The notes: generated by a model from the letters alone, not told the origin. Counted from the stretch's first letter, positions 1 to 12,471 are shown. The stretch: 64,000 nucleotides of DNA from Ceratotherium simum simum (GCF_000283155.1 NW_004454195.1:6544148-6608147); one strand, 5' to 3'. Program-made: numbers and translations.

Positions 1-904
1 TGGAATTTACTTCTCGAACAGTGACCACGGTCTATGGTTATGATCAAATGTGCTCCCAGCAGCATTGAATAGAAGCTCTTGGACAATAATGATGACAATT
101 ACTTTGGAGATGTCTAACCTGCCATTTGCCCAGAGACCATCATTAGTGCTTTCCATGAACCTGGAGTCATCTTTATCATCTGACAGAGACCTTGTTTTCT
201 GTTACTCGCCAAAATAGTGATAACCTAATGTACATCTTTCAAAGTCAGAAAGAAAGAAACTAGGGAATTGAGTATAATGATAGTGTTTCCTCTTAGAATT
301 ATGCCAAATCCAATTTAATTGATTTGAATTTTGCTTTTTAAATTAAAAAAGTAAAGAAATCTATTTTCTAGGTTGGCTAATAGGACATTGGTTAAAGCAA
401 ACAATGATTATTTGTTTTCCGACATAGGAATGATTTGCACTGGACTAAAAAGAACTCAAGATGAAACCCCAGATTCTTGACTGATTGAGTTCTAGACAGA
501 GTGAGAGTAGTGATTTTGGGGGACTGCTGATGCTAAGTTAACTTACGTCTACTTGGAAAATTCTGATTAATTGTGTATAACTGTTCACATACACCCACCA
601 CAGAAACAAAATTCCTGGAATCTGGGTGAAATTTTTGGAAGAATTCATATCCCTGATGTATAGAGAGTATACGTGCTATTTAAAGAGAAGAATCCTAGTG
701 TCAACGCTAGTAATATTGGCTAGTGTTGAGAAGAAAAAAAAAGGAGAGATAAAAATAAGTACAATTATAATATTTTTATTTGAGAAATTATAATCTTTTA
801 AACCCTAATATATTGATGATAACTCATTTTTTTCTTGATGGATTCATGCAGTGGAATTCTATTTCTATCTCTAAGTAAAGGCCTATAATTATGTCAAACC
901 AATA
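1..904. other. Unique non-coding DNA, nothing recognised
   Basis: AT-rich single-copy-looking sequence. I see no reading frame of useful length, no repeat family I can name and no promoter-like GC-rich patch. Confidence 0.6.
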
Positions 905-1143
905 CAATGATTTATTATGTGCCTACTACGTGGCACAGACTCTGAGAGGCACTTTAACCAACACTATTTAATTTCTTTCAGCAACCCAGAAACATGTATT
1001 ATTATCCATGTTTTACAGATAGAAAGAATAAAAGAGGCCCCAAATGCTTAAGTAGCTCAGACAAGATCATATAAGTAGCAAGGAAAAAACCCTGCCTATG
1101 AAACCAGGTTTTCTGATTCCAAGTTCAATATTTAATATATTGC
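905..1143 (-). repeat. MIR SINE, reverse orientation
   Basis: The stretch runs in the order expected for a reversed MIR: a 'tgtgcctactacgtggcac' block, then 'ttattatccatgttttacag' (the reverse of the MIR motif that reads roughly 'ctgtaaaatggggataat'), then a gcttaagtagctcag block. The copy is heavily diverged, as expected for a family that spread before the placental radiation. The family call is from memory of the consensus. Confidence 0.8.
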
Positions 1144-2099
1144 CTTCTACATAAGAATTGTTAGAAATCATTTAATAATCACATATAAGGCTTTCTCCAT
1201 TGCTCCTTTAAAATAATACTGCCAAAGAGCTCAAATATGCTTGATGAGTTAAATCTTTAAGCTTTACTTGGTCCATCTTTAAGATTTTGCTCAGCAAATT
1301 TTTGTTGCGTAAATATTAGAAAAGTAATTGCTTAATGAATTATTTCTTGAGCATCTATGACTAACTATCCAGTGCCATAATCTCCAAAACTTGGGTCTCT
1401 ATTAAATCTAGGAGCGGGGTAAGGGCTTAGAATCAGCATCTCAGCAGAATCTCTCCAGCCCACATATTCAAATCTTTCCGCCAATTGTCCACGAATTCTA
1501 AAGAAACTGGCTACGTAATTTGCAGGCCGTAGTAGAAATAACAACGTAGGGCCCGTTGTCCAAAAAGTATCAAGAATTTCAACACAGCAACAGTAGAGCA
1601 TTAAACCAAGCCCAGGGCCCTTTTGAGCTTGGGGTCCTGTGCGACTGAACAGATTGTACATCCGTGAAACCACCTAGGTCAAAAGAGATGCACATTCATT
1701 TTAGTGCACTCAAAATGTGTCCCAAAGAAGTAGATCTTAGTGAAGCTCATTGATTCAGCAGCATTAAATAAAAAACTGGAAGAGAGTATTCAAAGTGGCT
1801 GAGGAGTAAATATAAACCAACCTGAAGTTTGGGATCAGACTCATCTGTTAATATCACCTCCTCTTAGGGAAGAACAAGCAGAGGATGAAAGAAGAAAGCA
1901 AAGACTTCCTCTTCCATGCACAGCCTTTGAGAGCAATATAGATAGCGCCTCTATAAATGTTTTGCTGAGTAGATTACTTTATTTGGATGATATTTATCCA
2001 CTCACCTCTTCTCCTGTCCCCAGAGATGTGGCACTGTTCCGTAGTTATAGTGTCTACAACTTAGTTTGAGGGATTTTATGGCAATGATCTTTGTATCAT
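1144..2099. other. Unique non-coding DNA
   Basis: No named repeat or gene seen. A 102-codon minus-strand frame (1365-1673) has no recognisable domain and no supporting signals, so I do not call it a gene. Confidence 0.55.
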
Positions 2100-2232
2100 C
2101 TCTTTAATTGAAAATCCTCTTGGTTTAGGAGGGCAGGAACCATGCCTGTCCTATTCACTGTCATATCCCCAGCACCTAGTACATGCCTGCCACATAATAG
2201 GTGCTCAATAAATACTTGTTGAATGATTGAAA
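2100..2232 (+). repeat. L2 LINE, 3' end
   Basis: The order gagggcaggaaccatg, 'tatccccagcacctag', 'cacataataggtgctcaata', then aatacttgttgaatgattga is the standard L2 3' terminus. It ends in a short imperfect duplication of ttgaatgattgaa, consistent with the short terminal repeats of L2 tails. The element is 5'-truncated, with only the last ~130 bp visible. Confidence 0.88.
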
Positions 2233-4078
2233 CATTGAATGATTGAAAGGAGGTTGGAGGGGAAGGAGTAAGAGTGACATTTAAAATAATTATGGCAGTG
2301 AATAAAATAGTAGAAGGATTATTTCTAGTCGCAAAACTCTACAAAAGGTCAAGTCAAAAATGTCAAGTTCTTTTATGGTAAATCTAGTAACAGCAATATT
2401 ATCTTTACATCCACATATCTTACTTGTTTGCTTGCTTTTGTTTTTATTTTCCCACAGGGACTTGCTTCAGCAATAACTAAAGTCAATGAAGAAAGTAAGA
2501 GGATTGCAAAAATTTCTCAGCTGATTCTGCCAAGTGAAATGATTTTATTGTGCTTTTGGTGAACAGAATGAGTCTTGAAGCCAAAATCATATCAGTGAAA
2601 GTTGGTGTGCATACATGTATTCACACACACTCACACACTCTGGCTTCCATCAGTAAATTGTGTGAAAAATAAATGAAATAGGGGTCAAATCTGGAACACG
2701 ACATAGATAGCATGCTCTTTATGCTACAAAATTCACTGTAGTATATCCAAAAAGCAAGCAGACAAGTCCAGCAAATCTTGGAGACTTTAAAAAGCCACCA
2801 AAATACACAGAAGACTAAAGTTTATTTTTTTCTTCTCTTCCCCTCACATTAAGTCCAATAGCAACTAATCCTGGGGAACTAAAAATATACGAGGTGTACA
2901 GTAACCCCTTCTTTGGCTCTTTCTATAATGTATACAAACCTGACTGATAAAAGGCTCAATTCACTCAGCAGAGAGCTGGCTTCTGTCTGATGGAATTTCA
3001 CCATGGAGTTTTCACAGGGAGAGCAGTTGGAGCCTTCCTATCTCCCATCCTTCTCTGTGGGAGACAGAGCCTTATGAATCCGAGTGATAGGAAGAAGCAG
3101 TCTGGGACATGTTGGTCGCTGTGTCTGCAGGCATCTGACAAGAGAAGGATATGATTGCAGCAATGTGTTTGGGAAGTCTGGCTTTCTGCCTCAAAGCCCT
3201 CTTTATTCTGAGGTTACCTGGCATTGCATAAGAGCCAAGCAGGCAAATTAAATTCCTTCTATTCAGTCTTGCAGAGAGGTGAAAAAACTCATCTCTCAGT
3301 TGGCAATATTTGTCACTGGCTCTGTCCTTCTGGCAGCAGGCTGTTGGGCTTCTGATAGCCAGGCTAGTCGGGAGTGATGTTTTGTATTTTTATTTATATC
3401 TTGACTTTCTTTAATTCTTTTAGGATTGTTAAAATTAATTTGAGCACCAGTGTTTGTGTAGGCTAATTTCCAAGGCTACTCTTCCATATATGACTTTGCC
3501 TGTCTCTGCTTCCAAAAGGACTTGGCTCTAGGATGACCATAGCATCAGGTACTTCTCAGAGTTTTGTACACTTCGTTTCTCGCTTCTTACATTTAAATTT
3601 TGAGTTATTCAAATAATTATCTTGCTATCTTTGAAACAATTTACCTTGCAACCATTCTACATTTTCTGTGTGCCAGTCATGTTGGCCAGTATCACTGCAT
3701 TGTGTTTTGATTGGTTCTTACAATGGCCAGGTTGAGATACAAATTTGTCAAAGTGAAATTATGTTCACCAAAAGGAGAAATATTTTCAAAATTAGTTCTG
3801 GTCATTGGCTGGTCTGGCAAGCCTCTGTTGAACTTGCAGATTATAAAAGTTTAATTTTTATAATTATAAAAATATAGAAGTTTGCAGATTTTGCTAATAG
3901 CTATAATTTTTCAGGTGAGAAAACTATAGATATCTAGCATCTGTAAATAAATTTAAATCTCTGGCAAAGGAAATTAGAACCTTGGGTTAGGAGAAGACTT
4001 CCAAGGAAGCTATGATCTTTAAGAAAATATGAAGCAGGGGAGAGTAGACTAAAGTCAGGCAAATGCAATTCTCCTTAA
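2233..4078. other. Unique non-coding DNA
   Basis: No named repeat, apart from a short CA-rich patch near 2622-2640. The 2930-3400 segment is slightly richer in G and C and free of recognised repeats, so it could be a conserved non-coding element, but nothing in the sequence proves function. Confidence 0.5.
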
Positions 4079-4299
4079 GAGAGAGTTGGGGAGAGAAAGA
4101 GGGAGAGATGCAGAAAGAGAGAGAGTAAAAAAAGAAAGGAAAGAAGGAAGGAAGGAAGGAGGGAGGGAGGAAGGAAGGGAAGGAAAGAAAGAAGGAAGAA
4201 AGGAGGGAAAGAGAGAAAGAGAGAGAGAATGAGAGAGGAAGAAAAGTGAGAAAGAAAGAAAGCAAGAAGAAAACAAGAAAGCAAGCAAGCAAGAAAGAG
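4079..4299 (+). repeat. Purine microsatellite (GAAA/GGAA/GA)n
   Basis: About 220 bp of almost pure A and G on the plus strand, mixing GA, GAAA, GGAA and GGGA units, then degenerating to GCAA units near 4262-4290. Three minus-strand reading frames through it are only K/R- or S/F/L-type low-complexity translation and are not genes. Long homopurine tracts can form triplex or other non-B DNA. Confidence 0.95.
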
Positions 4300-4615
4300 A
4301 TGGATTTTACAGGACAAAAACTGAGTTTGACATTGGTCCAAGAGAGAATTCTAGACTGGATTAATAAATTGATGCTTTGTAAGCACTTAAAACACTTAAA
4401 CTAGAAGAGTGTATCTGGGCTCCATCAAGACATATGACATTCTCTTTTTATATACTTATTATCATACAGTTAGGTAAAGTAGTACTTGTTGGAACAAAAC
4501 ATGCACGTTGAGTGCTTGCTATGTACTCGTGCTCTAATGAGAAGTCATGGTCTCTCTCCTCTGCCCTGTCTTGTTCCACATCTTAGTAATCAATGAGTCT
4601 GCTGAGAATAGAAAG
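4300..4615. other. Unique non-coding DNA
   Basis: No repeat family or gene recognised. Confidence 0.5.
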
Positions 4616-4835
4616 GTGCAGAAGAGCACAGATTCTGGAGCCAGATTCTCTAGCTTTGAATCCTGGCTCTGCCACTTATTAACTCTATTTACTTAACCTT
4701 TTTGTTCCTCAATTTCTTCATCTATAAAATATCCGTCCATTAATTTTATTGTGAATATTAAGTGAGTTAAAAATGCCTAAAATGCTTAGAACAAAGACTG
4801 GCATGAAGGAAGCACTATGTGTTAGCTAATATCAA
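4616..4835 (+). repeat. MIR SINE
   Basis: Near 4621-4680 the sequence follows the MIR tRNA-related head: 'gattctggagccagattct', then 'gaatcctggctctgccactt'. It continues with tacttaacct, 'tcttcatctataaaat' and 'gtgaatattaagtgagtta', the MIR core and 3' part, ending near gttagctaat. Orientation is plus. Confidence 0.9.
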
Positions 4836-5013
4836 CATAAATAATAATGACACATAGATGATATGCTTATTAAATTATTGAAGAACAGAAGTTGGGGGAA
4901 AGAATGATATTGTGAGATATAAACTAATACAGTAAGTTGAAGATAACAAGATGAAATTTAACACAGAAAAATAGGAGGTTCCATATTTGAATCCTCAAAA
5001 GCTAATTGAATTA
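4836..5013. other. Unique AT-rich DNA
   Basis: No element recognised. Confidence 0.45.
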
Positions 5014-5222
5014 TACAGTCATGTGCCAGATAACCACATTTTGGTCAACCACGGACCACATATATGACAGTGGTCCCATAAGATTAGTATCATATAGCCT
5101 AGTGTGTAGTAGGCTCTGCCATATAGGTTGAAGTACACTCTATGATGTTCACACAATGGCGAAATTGCCTAACGATGCATTTCTCAAAATGTATCCCCAT
5201 TGTTGAGTGACACATGACTGTA
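5014..5222. mobile_element. Short DNA transposon (MITE) with TA duplication
   Basis: The ends are inverted: tacagtcatgtgcc on the left matches the reverse complement of gacacatgactgta on the right at 13 of 14 bases, including the flanking TA. A TA target duplication and a ~205 bp non-coding body fit a mariner/Tigger-type non-autonomous element. Interior phrases such as 'gaaattgcctaacgatgcat' and 'tcccataagatt' belong to a common placental MITE whose name I cannot fix with confidence. Confidence 0.8.
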
Positions 5223-5376
5223 GTTGACTTCCGGCTCAAAACGAGTTATTTATTCATTGGCCTTTAGGTACCAACCACGTGCCAGGCACAATGTAAAGTG
5301 CTATTTAAGAGAAAGAACCAGAGCTAGAGGAAGATTCAATTTGAGGTTGCATCAGTGGTATCAATAGGAATATATT

Positions 5377-5704
5377 CTCCAAACCAAGTAATCTGCTGCC
5401 CTAGTCAATCATCTTGAGTACTGGATTCAATTCTAGCTACCACATTCTAAGAGAGACATTGACAAATTGCCAAGTGTTCAAAGAATACCTATCAGGGTGG
5501 CACGGGGATTTGTAACCGTGACTGTAACAAAGTGTGAATGACTGTAACAAATTGTGTTCTATTTCACTCTCAAAAGCACACCAGTTTGGACAATAAAAAT
5601 ATAATCTCTATAATGATGACTTGCAAACATTTTTAAGAGCTGTTTTGAAGAGGATGAATTAGACTTATTCCTCAACCAAGTCTGTTTGTTGTATTTGTAT
5701 GTGA
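5377..5704 (+). repeat. CR1/L3-like LINE remnant, left part
   Basis: The order 'atcttgagtactggattcaa', then 'accacattctaagagagaca' and 'ttgacaaattgcc', and a later gatgaattagactta block, matches the conserved 3' region of old mammalian CR1/L3 LINEs as I remember them. It is interrupted near 5705 by another repeat and resumes near 6060. Family assignment is from memory. Confidence 0.6.
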
Positions 5705-6059
5705 CAGCCATACAACTTGAAATATGTTAAGTAAACAAGAAGGCTTATTGACTCACATAACCAAATTGTGGGAAAGGCAGAAACAGAGTTGGCCGTAGAG
5801 GGAACTAGAACTAGGATATTCTCTTTCTCTCTCTCTCTTTCTTTCTCTTACTCCGGTCCCTACTTTTGGAACAGACATCATATTCTCCTACTGCTGCAGG
5901 GTGCTCTGAATTGCCGTCCGTCAAGCTTAGCAACCAGAGAGAAAAGGAGGCTCTTTCCTCTCAGTTTAGCCAGAAAAATACTTGGAAAGGACCTTGCCTC
6001 AGTGTGTTTGGGTCAGGGACAAGGTGAGGGGTAGGGTGAGGAGGCACACAGGGCAGACT
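5705..6059 (-). repeat. Dispersed LTR-like repeat, copy 1 (unassigned family)
   Basis: Contains 'aaggcttattgactcacata', a pyrimidine-rich centre and a 'gcttagcaaccagag' block. The same order of motifs occurs in copies near 24.2 kb and 30.6 kb. It splits the CR1/L3-like remnant, so it is younger than that. The 88-codon frame here is not supported as a gene. I recognise a common mammalian interspersed repeat but cannot name it safely; the related plus-strand copy near 59 kb ends like a MaLR-type LTR. Confidence 0.5.
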
Positions 6060-6200
6060 AAAATAATAACCACTATAAACTGCTATCAGCCAGTGAAAGG
6101 CACAAAGAAACAGACTCCAGCTCAATGCGACTATAGGGGCAGCATTCCGAAGATGAGTTTCTGATCACTGGAGGTGTTTAATTAGCAGGTGGGTGACGTG
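6060..6200 (+). repeat. CR1/L3-like LINE remnant, right part
   Basis: The phrases 'agactccagctcaatg' and 'gatcactggaggtgtttaat' continue the same consensus order that breaks off near 5704. The two blocks are therefore best read as one LINE fragment split by an insertion. Confidence 0.55.
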
Positions 6201-6771
6201 CTGTGTAGAAGGTTCATGTTTTGGATTTAGAATTTGACTAGTAACTCTTTAAATTTCCACGCAATACCAAGATGCTTTACTTCCATAAATTTTCCTTATG
6301 TTTTTGCATAATTAATTACAAAGAATTGAAGTTTCTACTATAAGAAATTAAACAATCACACACTCTTAAAAATTGCATTGAATCCCAAGGGGCCCAAGGA
6401 TTACTGCAAAACTATTGGAATTGACCCAATAAAGCTACATAATAAATTTAAACAGTATTCTCTTGGCCCTTTTGTGCTCTATGATACTGTGATTTAATAA
6501 AACCAGCCATGGCAAAGGGAGACTATTTGCTTCTGTGGTGCTGAGTGTAATTCAAATTATTCGAAAGTCACATTGAGTACCAGAGATGAGAAAAGCTTTC
6601 TGAACCAACACTGGTGAGAACTGTAGTCATGAAATAAAAATGTTAATTGAAGGTTTGAGGAGATCTCTCTCCAAACCTTGTTCAATCTGTTTTCAAAGAT
6701 TACAAAGCAGGGAGATGCTATAGTAATACATGCAGTATTACATAGCAATTTATGCTGTAATATATATATCA
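6201..6771. other. Unique AT-rich DNA
   Basis: No gene or named repeat. A 71-codon minus-strand frame has no recognisable features. Confidence 0.5.
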
Positions 6772-6850
6772 TTGGGAATACATTCTACAAACTGAGTAAT
6801 TTGCTGACCTGGTCAACCTCATCTTGAGTACTGGGTTCAATTTTATATAT
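6772..6850 (+). repeat. Second CR1/L3-like fragment
   Basis: Nearly the same ~65 bp as 5377-5440: 'gagtaatttgctgacctggt' followed by 'catcttgagtactgggttca'. It then degenerates into a TA run at 6845-6857. It is either an independent fragment of the same family or a local duplicate. Confidence 0.55.
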
Positions 6851-6885
6851 ATATATAAAGAGTGATGTGTGCTATATTACTAGGC

Positions 6886-7418
6886 TGTGTAGGGGAGGAA
6901 AAAGTTTTTCTTGACCCTCTTAGAGTTCCTGGCTGGGTCTGAAAAGTAAGCTGAGAAAGACAGATTAACAGGAGAAAAGCATACAAATCTATTTAATATA
7001 AGTTTTACATGACATGGGAGCCTTCATGAGGAAATAAAGACCCAAAGAAACAATTAGACCTCTGTATTTTTAGGTTACGTTTGACGAAAAGTGGCGTCAT
7101 AGAAGAATATGATAGATTAAGGAGTATGGGGTAATTGTAGTAAACTGGAGGAAATTTAGCAAGGCCTCTTTGGTCTGATTCTTCTTGGTGTCCCTTTGTC
7201 TTCAGAGATGAGGATGCTCTTTTTCTCCAGGTATAGAGATGACACCTCTCACATAGGGTTTTATGACCTTTTCAGGGGAGAAGAGCAGGAAGATGGTCTG
7301 AGTGACCTTCTTGCTTCTGATGTTTTCTCAAAACTTCTTCAACTTAAAACATTCAATAAGCCATGGTGTCATATTTTGAGGTAGCAAATCCTGAATCTAT
7401 CTGAAGGAGGAAGCATCA
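6886..7418 (-). mobile_element. 3' LTR of a minus-strand endogenous retrovirus
   Basis: This ~533 bp block is repeated in the same orientation at 12751-13268. Shared landmarks are 'gttcctggctgggtctga', 'aaagacagattaaca', 'gagccttcat', 'aggaaataaagaccc' and 'gggttttatgacc'. Because the internal capsid remnant reads on the minus strand, this copy is the 3' LTR. On the minus strand it begins TGATGCTTCC directly after GATGGGGGAA, a plausible polypurine tract. Its outer end reads TG on the plus strand (CA on the minus). The 62-codon plus-strand frame inside is a chance frame. Confidence 0.88.
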
Positions 7419-10400
7419 TTCCCCCATCTGAAACTTCCCCAAGAACTCTCACAGTCCAGAAACTGAGTAGATTTCCCCATAACCCATCGAACAAGTGGCT
7501 TAGTCCTGTGCAATTTCATGAAAACAAAAGAAAAACAAAGGTTAATGGTTAGAACAAACTATAAACTCAGTTTTTAAGGCCAGAGGACAGTCAGCCAGGG
7601 AGATTTCTAGAAGTTGGGCTCAAAACATCTTCAAGAGTGAAGGCAGGCAGTGGCAAGCTAACAGATTTTCCTGGGCTGCAGTTTGAAGTCTCTGGTGATG
7701 TCATCAGGTATTCAGGTGAACTTTCTGACTGGCCCACACAGCAATAGGTATGAAGGCAGTCCCAACATGAGCTGTTGTGGTGATTTCTCTGAAGTTTTTA
7801 TCAAGTTGTACAGCTTCAGCTTTCAGGGCCTCAGGAACAAGGGTAATTTTAAATTTTAGTGATTCCTAGTCAGAAGGGTGGGAGAAAAAATGGAAATGTT
7901 AATTCAGAGAGTTGTAGCTAGCTATTAGAGAAAACTAGAAGAATTCAGAATCCAGTCTAATGTATAGATAGGTAACAAAACCTTAAAGACAATGAATAGG
8001 GCTAGAATTTAATACCCACAAGAGTGTGCTATAGTTTTCTACTGAAGCATAATTTTTCTCTCTACAGTCACCTCCATTTCTATCAAAGATAATCTAAGTG
8101 AGACTAATTCGTTTGCCAAATAAGTCTAGTCTCATTGAACTTGGCCTGAATGTTTACATAAGTGGAGCAAGAATAGCAATTGACCACATAGGCTCTTTTT
8201 TGAGTCTGCTTTGCTGGAACTTGTCATAAGATTATCAGATTGGACTTTTAAAAGCATCTTGAGGTTAAGAAGCCAAGCCAAGGATTTGCCATCAAACTTT
8301 GCCTAAAATACCTATGGATTTAAGTGAATTCCTCTCTCTTGAGGTCCCCAAAAATCCTAAGGTTCCTGGGCCTGCCAGGAAGTGACCTTCCTTACTCACC
8401 TGGTAAGCCTGCAACCCTGAAAACAAGGTACAAGGTGGTTTGTTCGGAGGGCTTCATTGCCTCCACAGAGTCAACTTTAGTTCCTTAAAGCTGTCTGGTC
8501 ATATCTGCTTCTACGTACATCATTCTCAAATATGACATTCCAGTCAAAGCCTTGGCAATATAACCAATGTTTGCAATTGTGTCCTGTTACAAAGAGAACA
8601 GATTTTATGGAACTTATGCAAATAACTATATTGCTCTGAAAATAAGAATACTCACTAAGTGTTTCTGAATTCTGTAAGGATCAGATAGGGAGAAAAAGTA
8701 ATTGTTTCATCTTTGTTCACAAAGGCATACTTTACCAAATTGCTGTAAGTTACAGTAGCTTAAGAAAAAAGAGAAAAAGGTTTCCTTAGATTTGGGGGGG
8801 AAAAAAAAGCCCAGTAAAGAAACAGTAATGTTTCAAACAAAAAGTCATAAAAAATTTATAATTATCCTCACCAGTTCATTCAGTTTCATGTAATTAATTT
8901 TTATTCTGCTTGATCTTGAGTTAGCAGTTTTATGAATCCATCAACTTCTTCATTAATTCTAGAAACTCTTATTCAGTCCAGTGGAATGGTCTCAAAGTTA
9001 TTCAAGTGATGCTATGATGGAGCATTCTCACCTGTAGCCGATTGTAAATGTTTTTACAGGAAAATCAGAGTAAATCAATAACTATCTGTGAATGACAAAT
9101 GACTTAAAAATGACCATGGTTAAAAATCTGATGAGAGTTCATTTGATAAGGAAATTTAGTTATTTCTGTGACATACAACATTTTAACATAGTAATTGGAC
9201 AATGATGGTGTTGACAAATTTCTATGAACTTCATACAATTTCTGAAACATCCTACCTATATAGCCTAAGAAGGTTTAGCATCACTTCTCATTTGACAATG
9301 CTGCCTACATGATTTAACATACCAAATAAACCTAATTAGTTTTCCATCTCTCTTTCACATTGTAAGAGGCAAATCCTTTGAGATTTTCCAGAAGATCTCT
9401 GGGAAATCTCGAAGTTAGTTTGAGGTCAGAAAGACTCTATATAGAATTTGATTTTGGGAAGTTGTCAAAAATGTCAAAAGATTCAGGCTCTTGAATAAAT
9501 ACGATCACAGATAGTTAGGAAACAATACTTAGTTATCTATTTAATCAAGTGACAATAAAACATTTTAAAGATAAATATAGAAGTTTACATGATTGTAAAA
9601 AAACCTTAGCTCTTTCATCTTGAGAAGATTTAGGTTTCTTAAGTAACCAAAAACCTGATAAAATCAACATGAAGCATAGGAAATTATTTTTAAGACACAA
9701 ATCTTGGTTTCCCAGGAAAATTACTTAAAAGGTAAAGAAAATTCTTTTATTTTTTATAATTTCTTATTAACAGCAGACCAATAATCTAATAAAAGTTTGT
9801 CATTTAAGCAAAGAGAGAAAACCAAGTTCTAGCTTTGCACTATTGTATTTTTGATATTTAGGTTCATTTTTAAAAAAAACTTATAAATAAATCTATTCAA
9901 TCTTAGCAGCTTAACCACACATAAAATTTCTTTTCCACAACCGACTATAATTTTTTTTTTAGCCATTCAGTTTTTGCCCTACACTTTTTTTCTTTCTCAT
10001 TCTGGAACAACCAGTCATTCTACTTTAGGACAAAAATACTCTCTTTTTCTCTTAAATATGACCTTCATACCTTCCCTTAGCAAAAACACATTTTACTTTC
10101 TTTGCATACAGATGGTTTCTTTTTTAACCTTACTATTCTGTCATTTCATTGTATATATTGAAGTTTTAACCATTAGTAATCTTTCTTTTCAGTGAAAACT
10201 AGAAAGTAAGAAATTATGAACTATCTGCCACATACTATCATTCTGTACCAAATTTGTGAATACATCATTTCACAATTTCTAGAGGCATATGTCTTTTAAG
10301 TAGCACAATTTCTCATGTTTATTAACTGACCCAAATATATTTAGTCTCTCTGTACCATATAAAAACAAGATGCCAAAAGGAGATAAACTTATGCTTAGCC

Positions 10401-11529
10401 ATTAATGTTTCAATATTTTATCTTATTTGGAAATAATCTATATTTTCAATGAGTACTCATAATTTAACTTAACTTTGTATAGCTTTAAGATTTCAAGTTA
10501 TCAAAAAGATTTTTGAAACTATTTTTAAGTAGATATATTATAAAACATAATTATTATTGAAAAGTTCATGTATAAACTTTTACCCTGCTTACATCTGTTT
10601 AATTCACTTGTTCTTAACAACTATACTTGAATTGCTTATGAAAATTTCATGAGACAAAAAACAAAGCTAGCCATCATCTTAAGTTATTTTTCTTGTTGAC
10701 AAAGCAGGCAAGTATCAAAATATCACCAAAACAAAGAAGCTAAAAAGTTAAACATATGGTTCTTCCTTTATTTTATTTTCTTTTACTACCATGCTTGACT
10801 TGCATCAGGCAATTCATTTTTATTGTACCTTTTGTTCTTAGGTTTGATTTATAGTTTTATAATCTTAAACATTGAGTAGAGAAAACATAAACTTGATTGA
10901 CTAGTAAACCAAGATAGAAAAAATATTGTATATCTGCATTATATTTAATGCTGACAACTCTGAAGACGTGCCTGTTTTTATTTTACCAACAATTTTAAAA
11001 CCAGCTTTATTTACCAAAGATTATCCCAGATCATGTGAACTTAAGAAAACATTTGGGTTAGTTTCTATATTTCTGAGAGTTTTAGGAATGCTTAATTTAT
11101 GTGAGTGCTCATTTATATCTAAGCCAATTTGAATAGAATTCCTTTAAGGGATTTTATAAATTAATTTAGTAATACCATTTGGAGGTAGAAAAATATCATA
11201 TATACATAATATACGTACATATAGACAAATGTACATAAACACATAGACAGATGCAGACAGAGACATTATAGCTTTCCTTTTAAAATTGTAGCCATGTGTC
11301 AGGTACATTAATATCAAAAGTCTAATCTAATTACTATGTAAATTTTCCTTCTTTTTCTTAAGTGCAGGATAGTTCTATTTCCAATGTCCTGATCTTTTAT
11401 AATATCTGCAAGCATTTTGAGATGAATGGGGAGGTTTGGGGATTAGAAAGAATAGGTGGCCTTTGAATTGCTTCTTGAGCCACATTTCTGGTTTTGTAAA
11501 GACTCAATTTGTAAGACAAAGATAGTTGT

Positions 11530-11718
11530 TTATAATTCTTCAAAAAATTGGGTCACAGCCTGAATGATATCAAGGGGCTGACCTGCCCATCCAACTAGGT
11601 TATTTTCAACTTGCTTCTTTATATCAGGGAGATTTCCAACTAAGATGGAAATCAAAAGATTCCTATGTTCTAGACTTAGACCGGCGTGTCTTTGGAATGT
11701 TTTAATAAATTGTTCCAC
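11530..11718 (-). pseudogene. gag capsid remnant of the endogenous retrovirus
   Basis: A 62-codon minus-strand frame contains the motif LVGNLPDIKKQVE followed by GWAGQPL. This resembles the late capsid region of gammaretrovirus-like Gag proteins, where a hydrophobic stretch precedes a P-D-I-(K/R)-K block. The fragment is isolated, with stops before and after, and is a broken remnant with no expected product. Shorter minus-strand frames at 11912-12299, upstream toward the 5' LTR, have no recognisable Gag motif and may be leader or eroded matrix sequence. Confidence 0.6.
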
Positions 11719-12459
11719 TTAGGCTTCAGAAGGTTTTCTTTCTCTGAGTACATAGTTTCATTTTAGCTTAGGATAGATGGCCTTAGAAAAATAGTTCTTA
11801 TCAGGCTTTGAGTATCAGCCTCCAATTTGGCCAACTTCTGACCATAGAGCTTCTGTAAAAATATCTTTTCAAATATTTAAACCAAAGGTATACCTATCAA
11901 GTGACTTGAAATCAAAACCAATACTTGACCAGGGACATAAGAGGTATGCCCAAAGACAGTGCAAAAGATGCTAACCTCTGAAGATCTAGAACAACCCTCA
12001 AAGATAGCCAAAAGAAATAAAAACGTAGACAACTACCCTGAGAGCTGACAATGGGCAGTAGGATACATACTAACTGCAAATGAGGTGCAACCCACATTTC
12101 TGTCTAGTCACATTTTGGGGGTCTCCAATCTGACAATTGGCCAAATGCACACACAAGAACCAACACTTGTGCATCCGGACAGCCAAGGACACAAAATGAG
12201 AGACAAACAGGAAACCATTTGACAAACAATAGCTGTTCCTGGGAGGAAAATGATCAATAACCAATGGGTACCCCAAAACCAAATTTTAACCAGAGTCATA
12301 ATCCAAAGAATTCATTTTTACACAAACATTTTTCTTCTGCTAATCTGAATTTTGGAAGGAAAAGACTCTTACCACCTTTGCTTAACTGGTCCCCACAGGC
12401 AGAGATCTGAGAAACTGTTGTGGTAAGAATTCTTACCTTCTGCTGGCTGTCATCAGAAG

Positions 12460-12471
12460 TCCAAGGTCTCT
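12460..12471. repeat. Left target-site duplication of the ERE in the provirus
   Basis: tccaaggtctct here is repeated exactly at 12676-12687 on the far side of the SINE. Confidence 0.9.

Noticed and set aside
3987..4341. Three overlapping minus-strand frames rich in S, F and L
   Set aside because: Direct translation of the homopurine microsatellite.
10926..11132. Plus-strand frames inside the provirus (also 9974-10195)
   Set aside because: They are on the opposite strand to the provirus, have no retroviral motif and are AT-rich chance frames.
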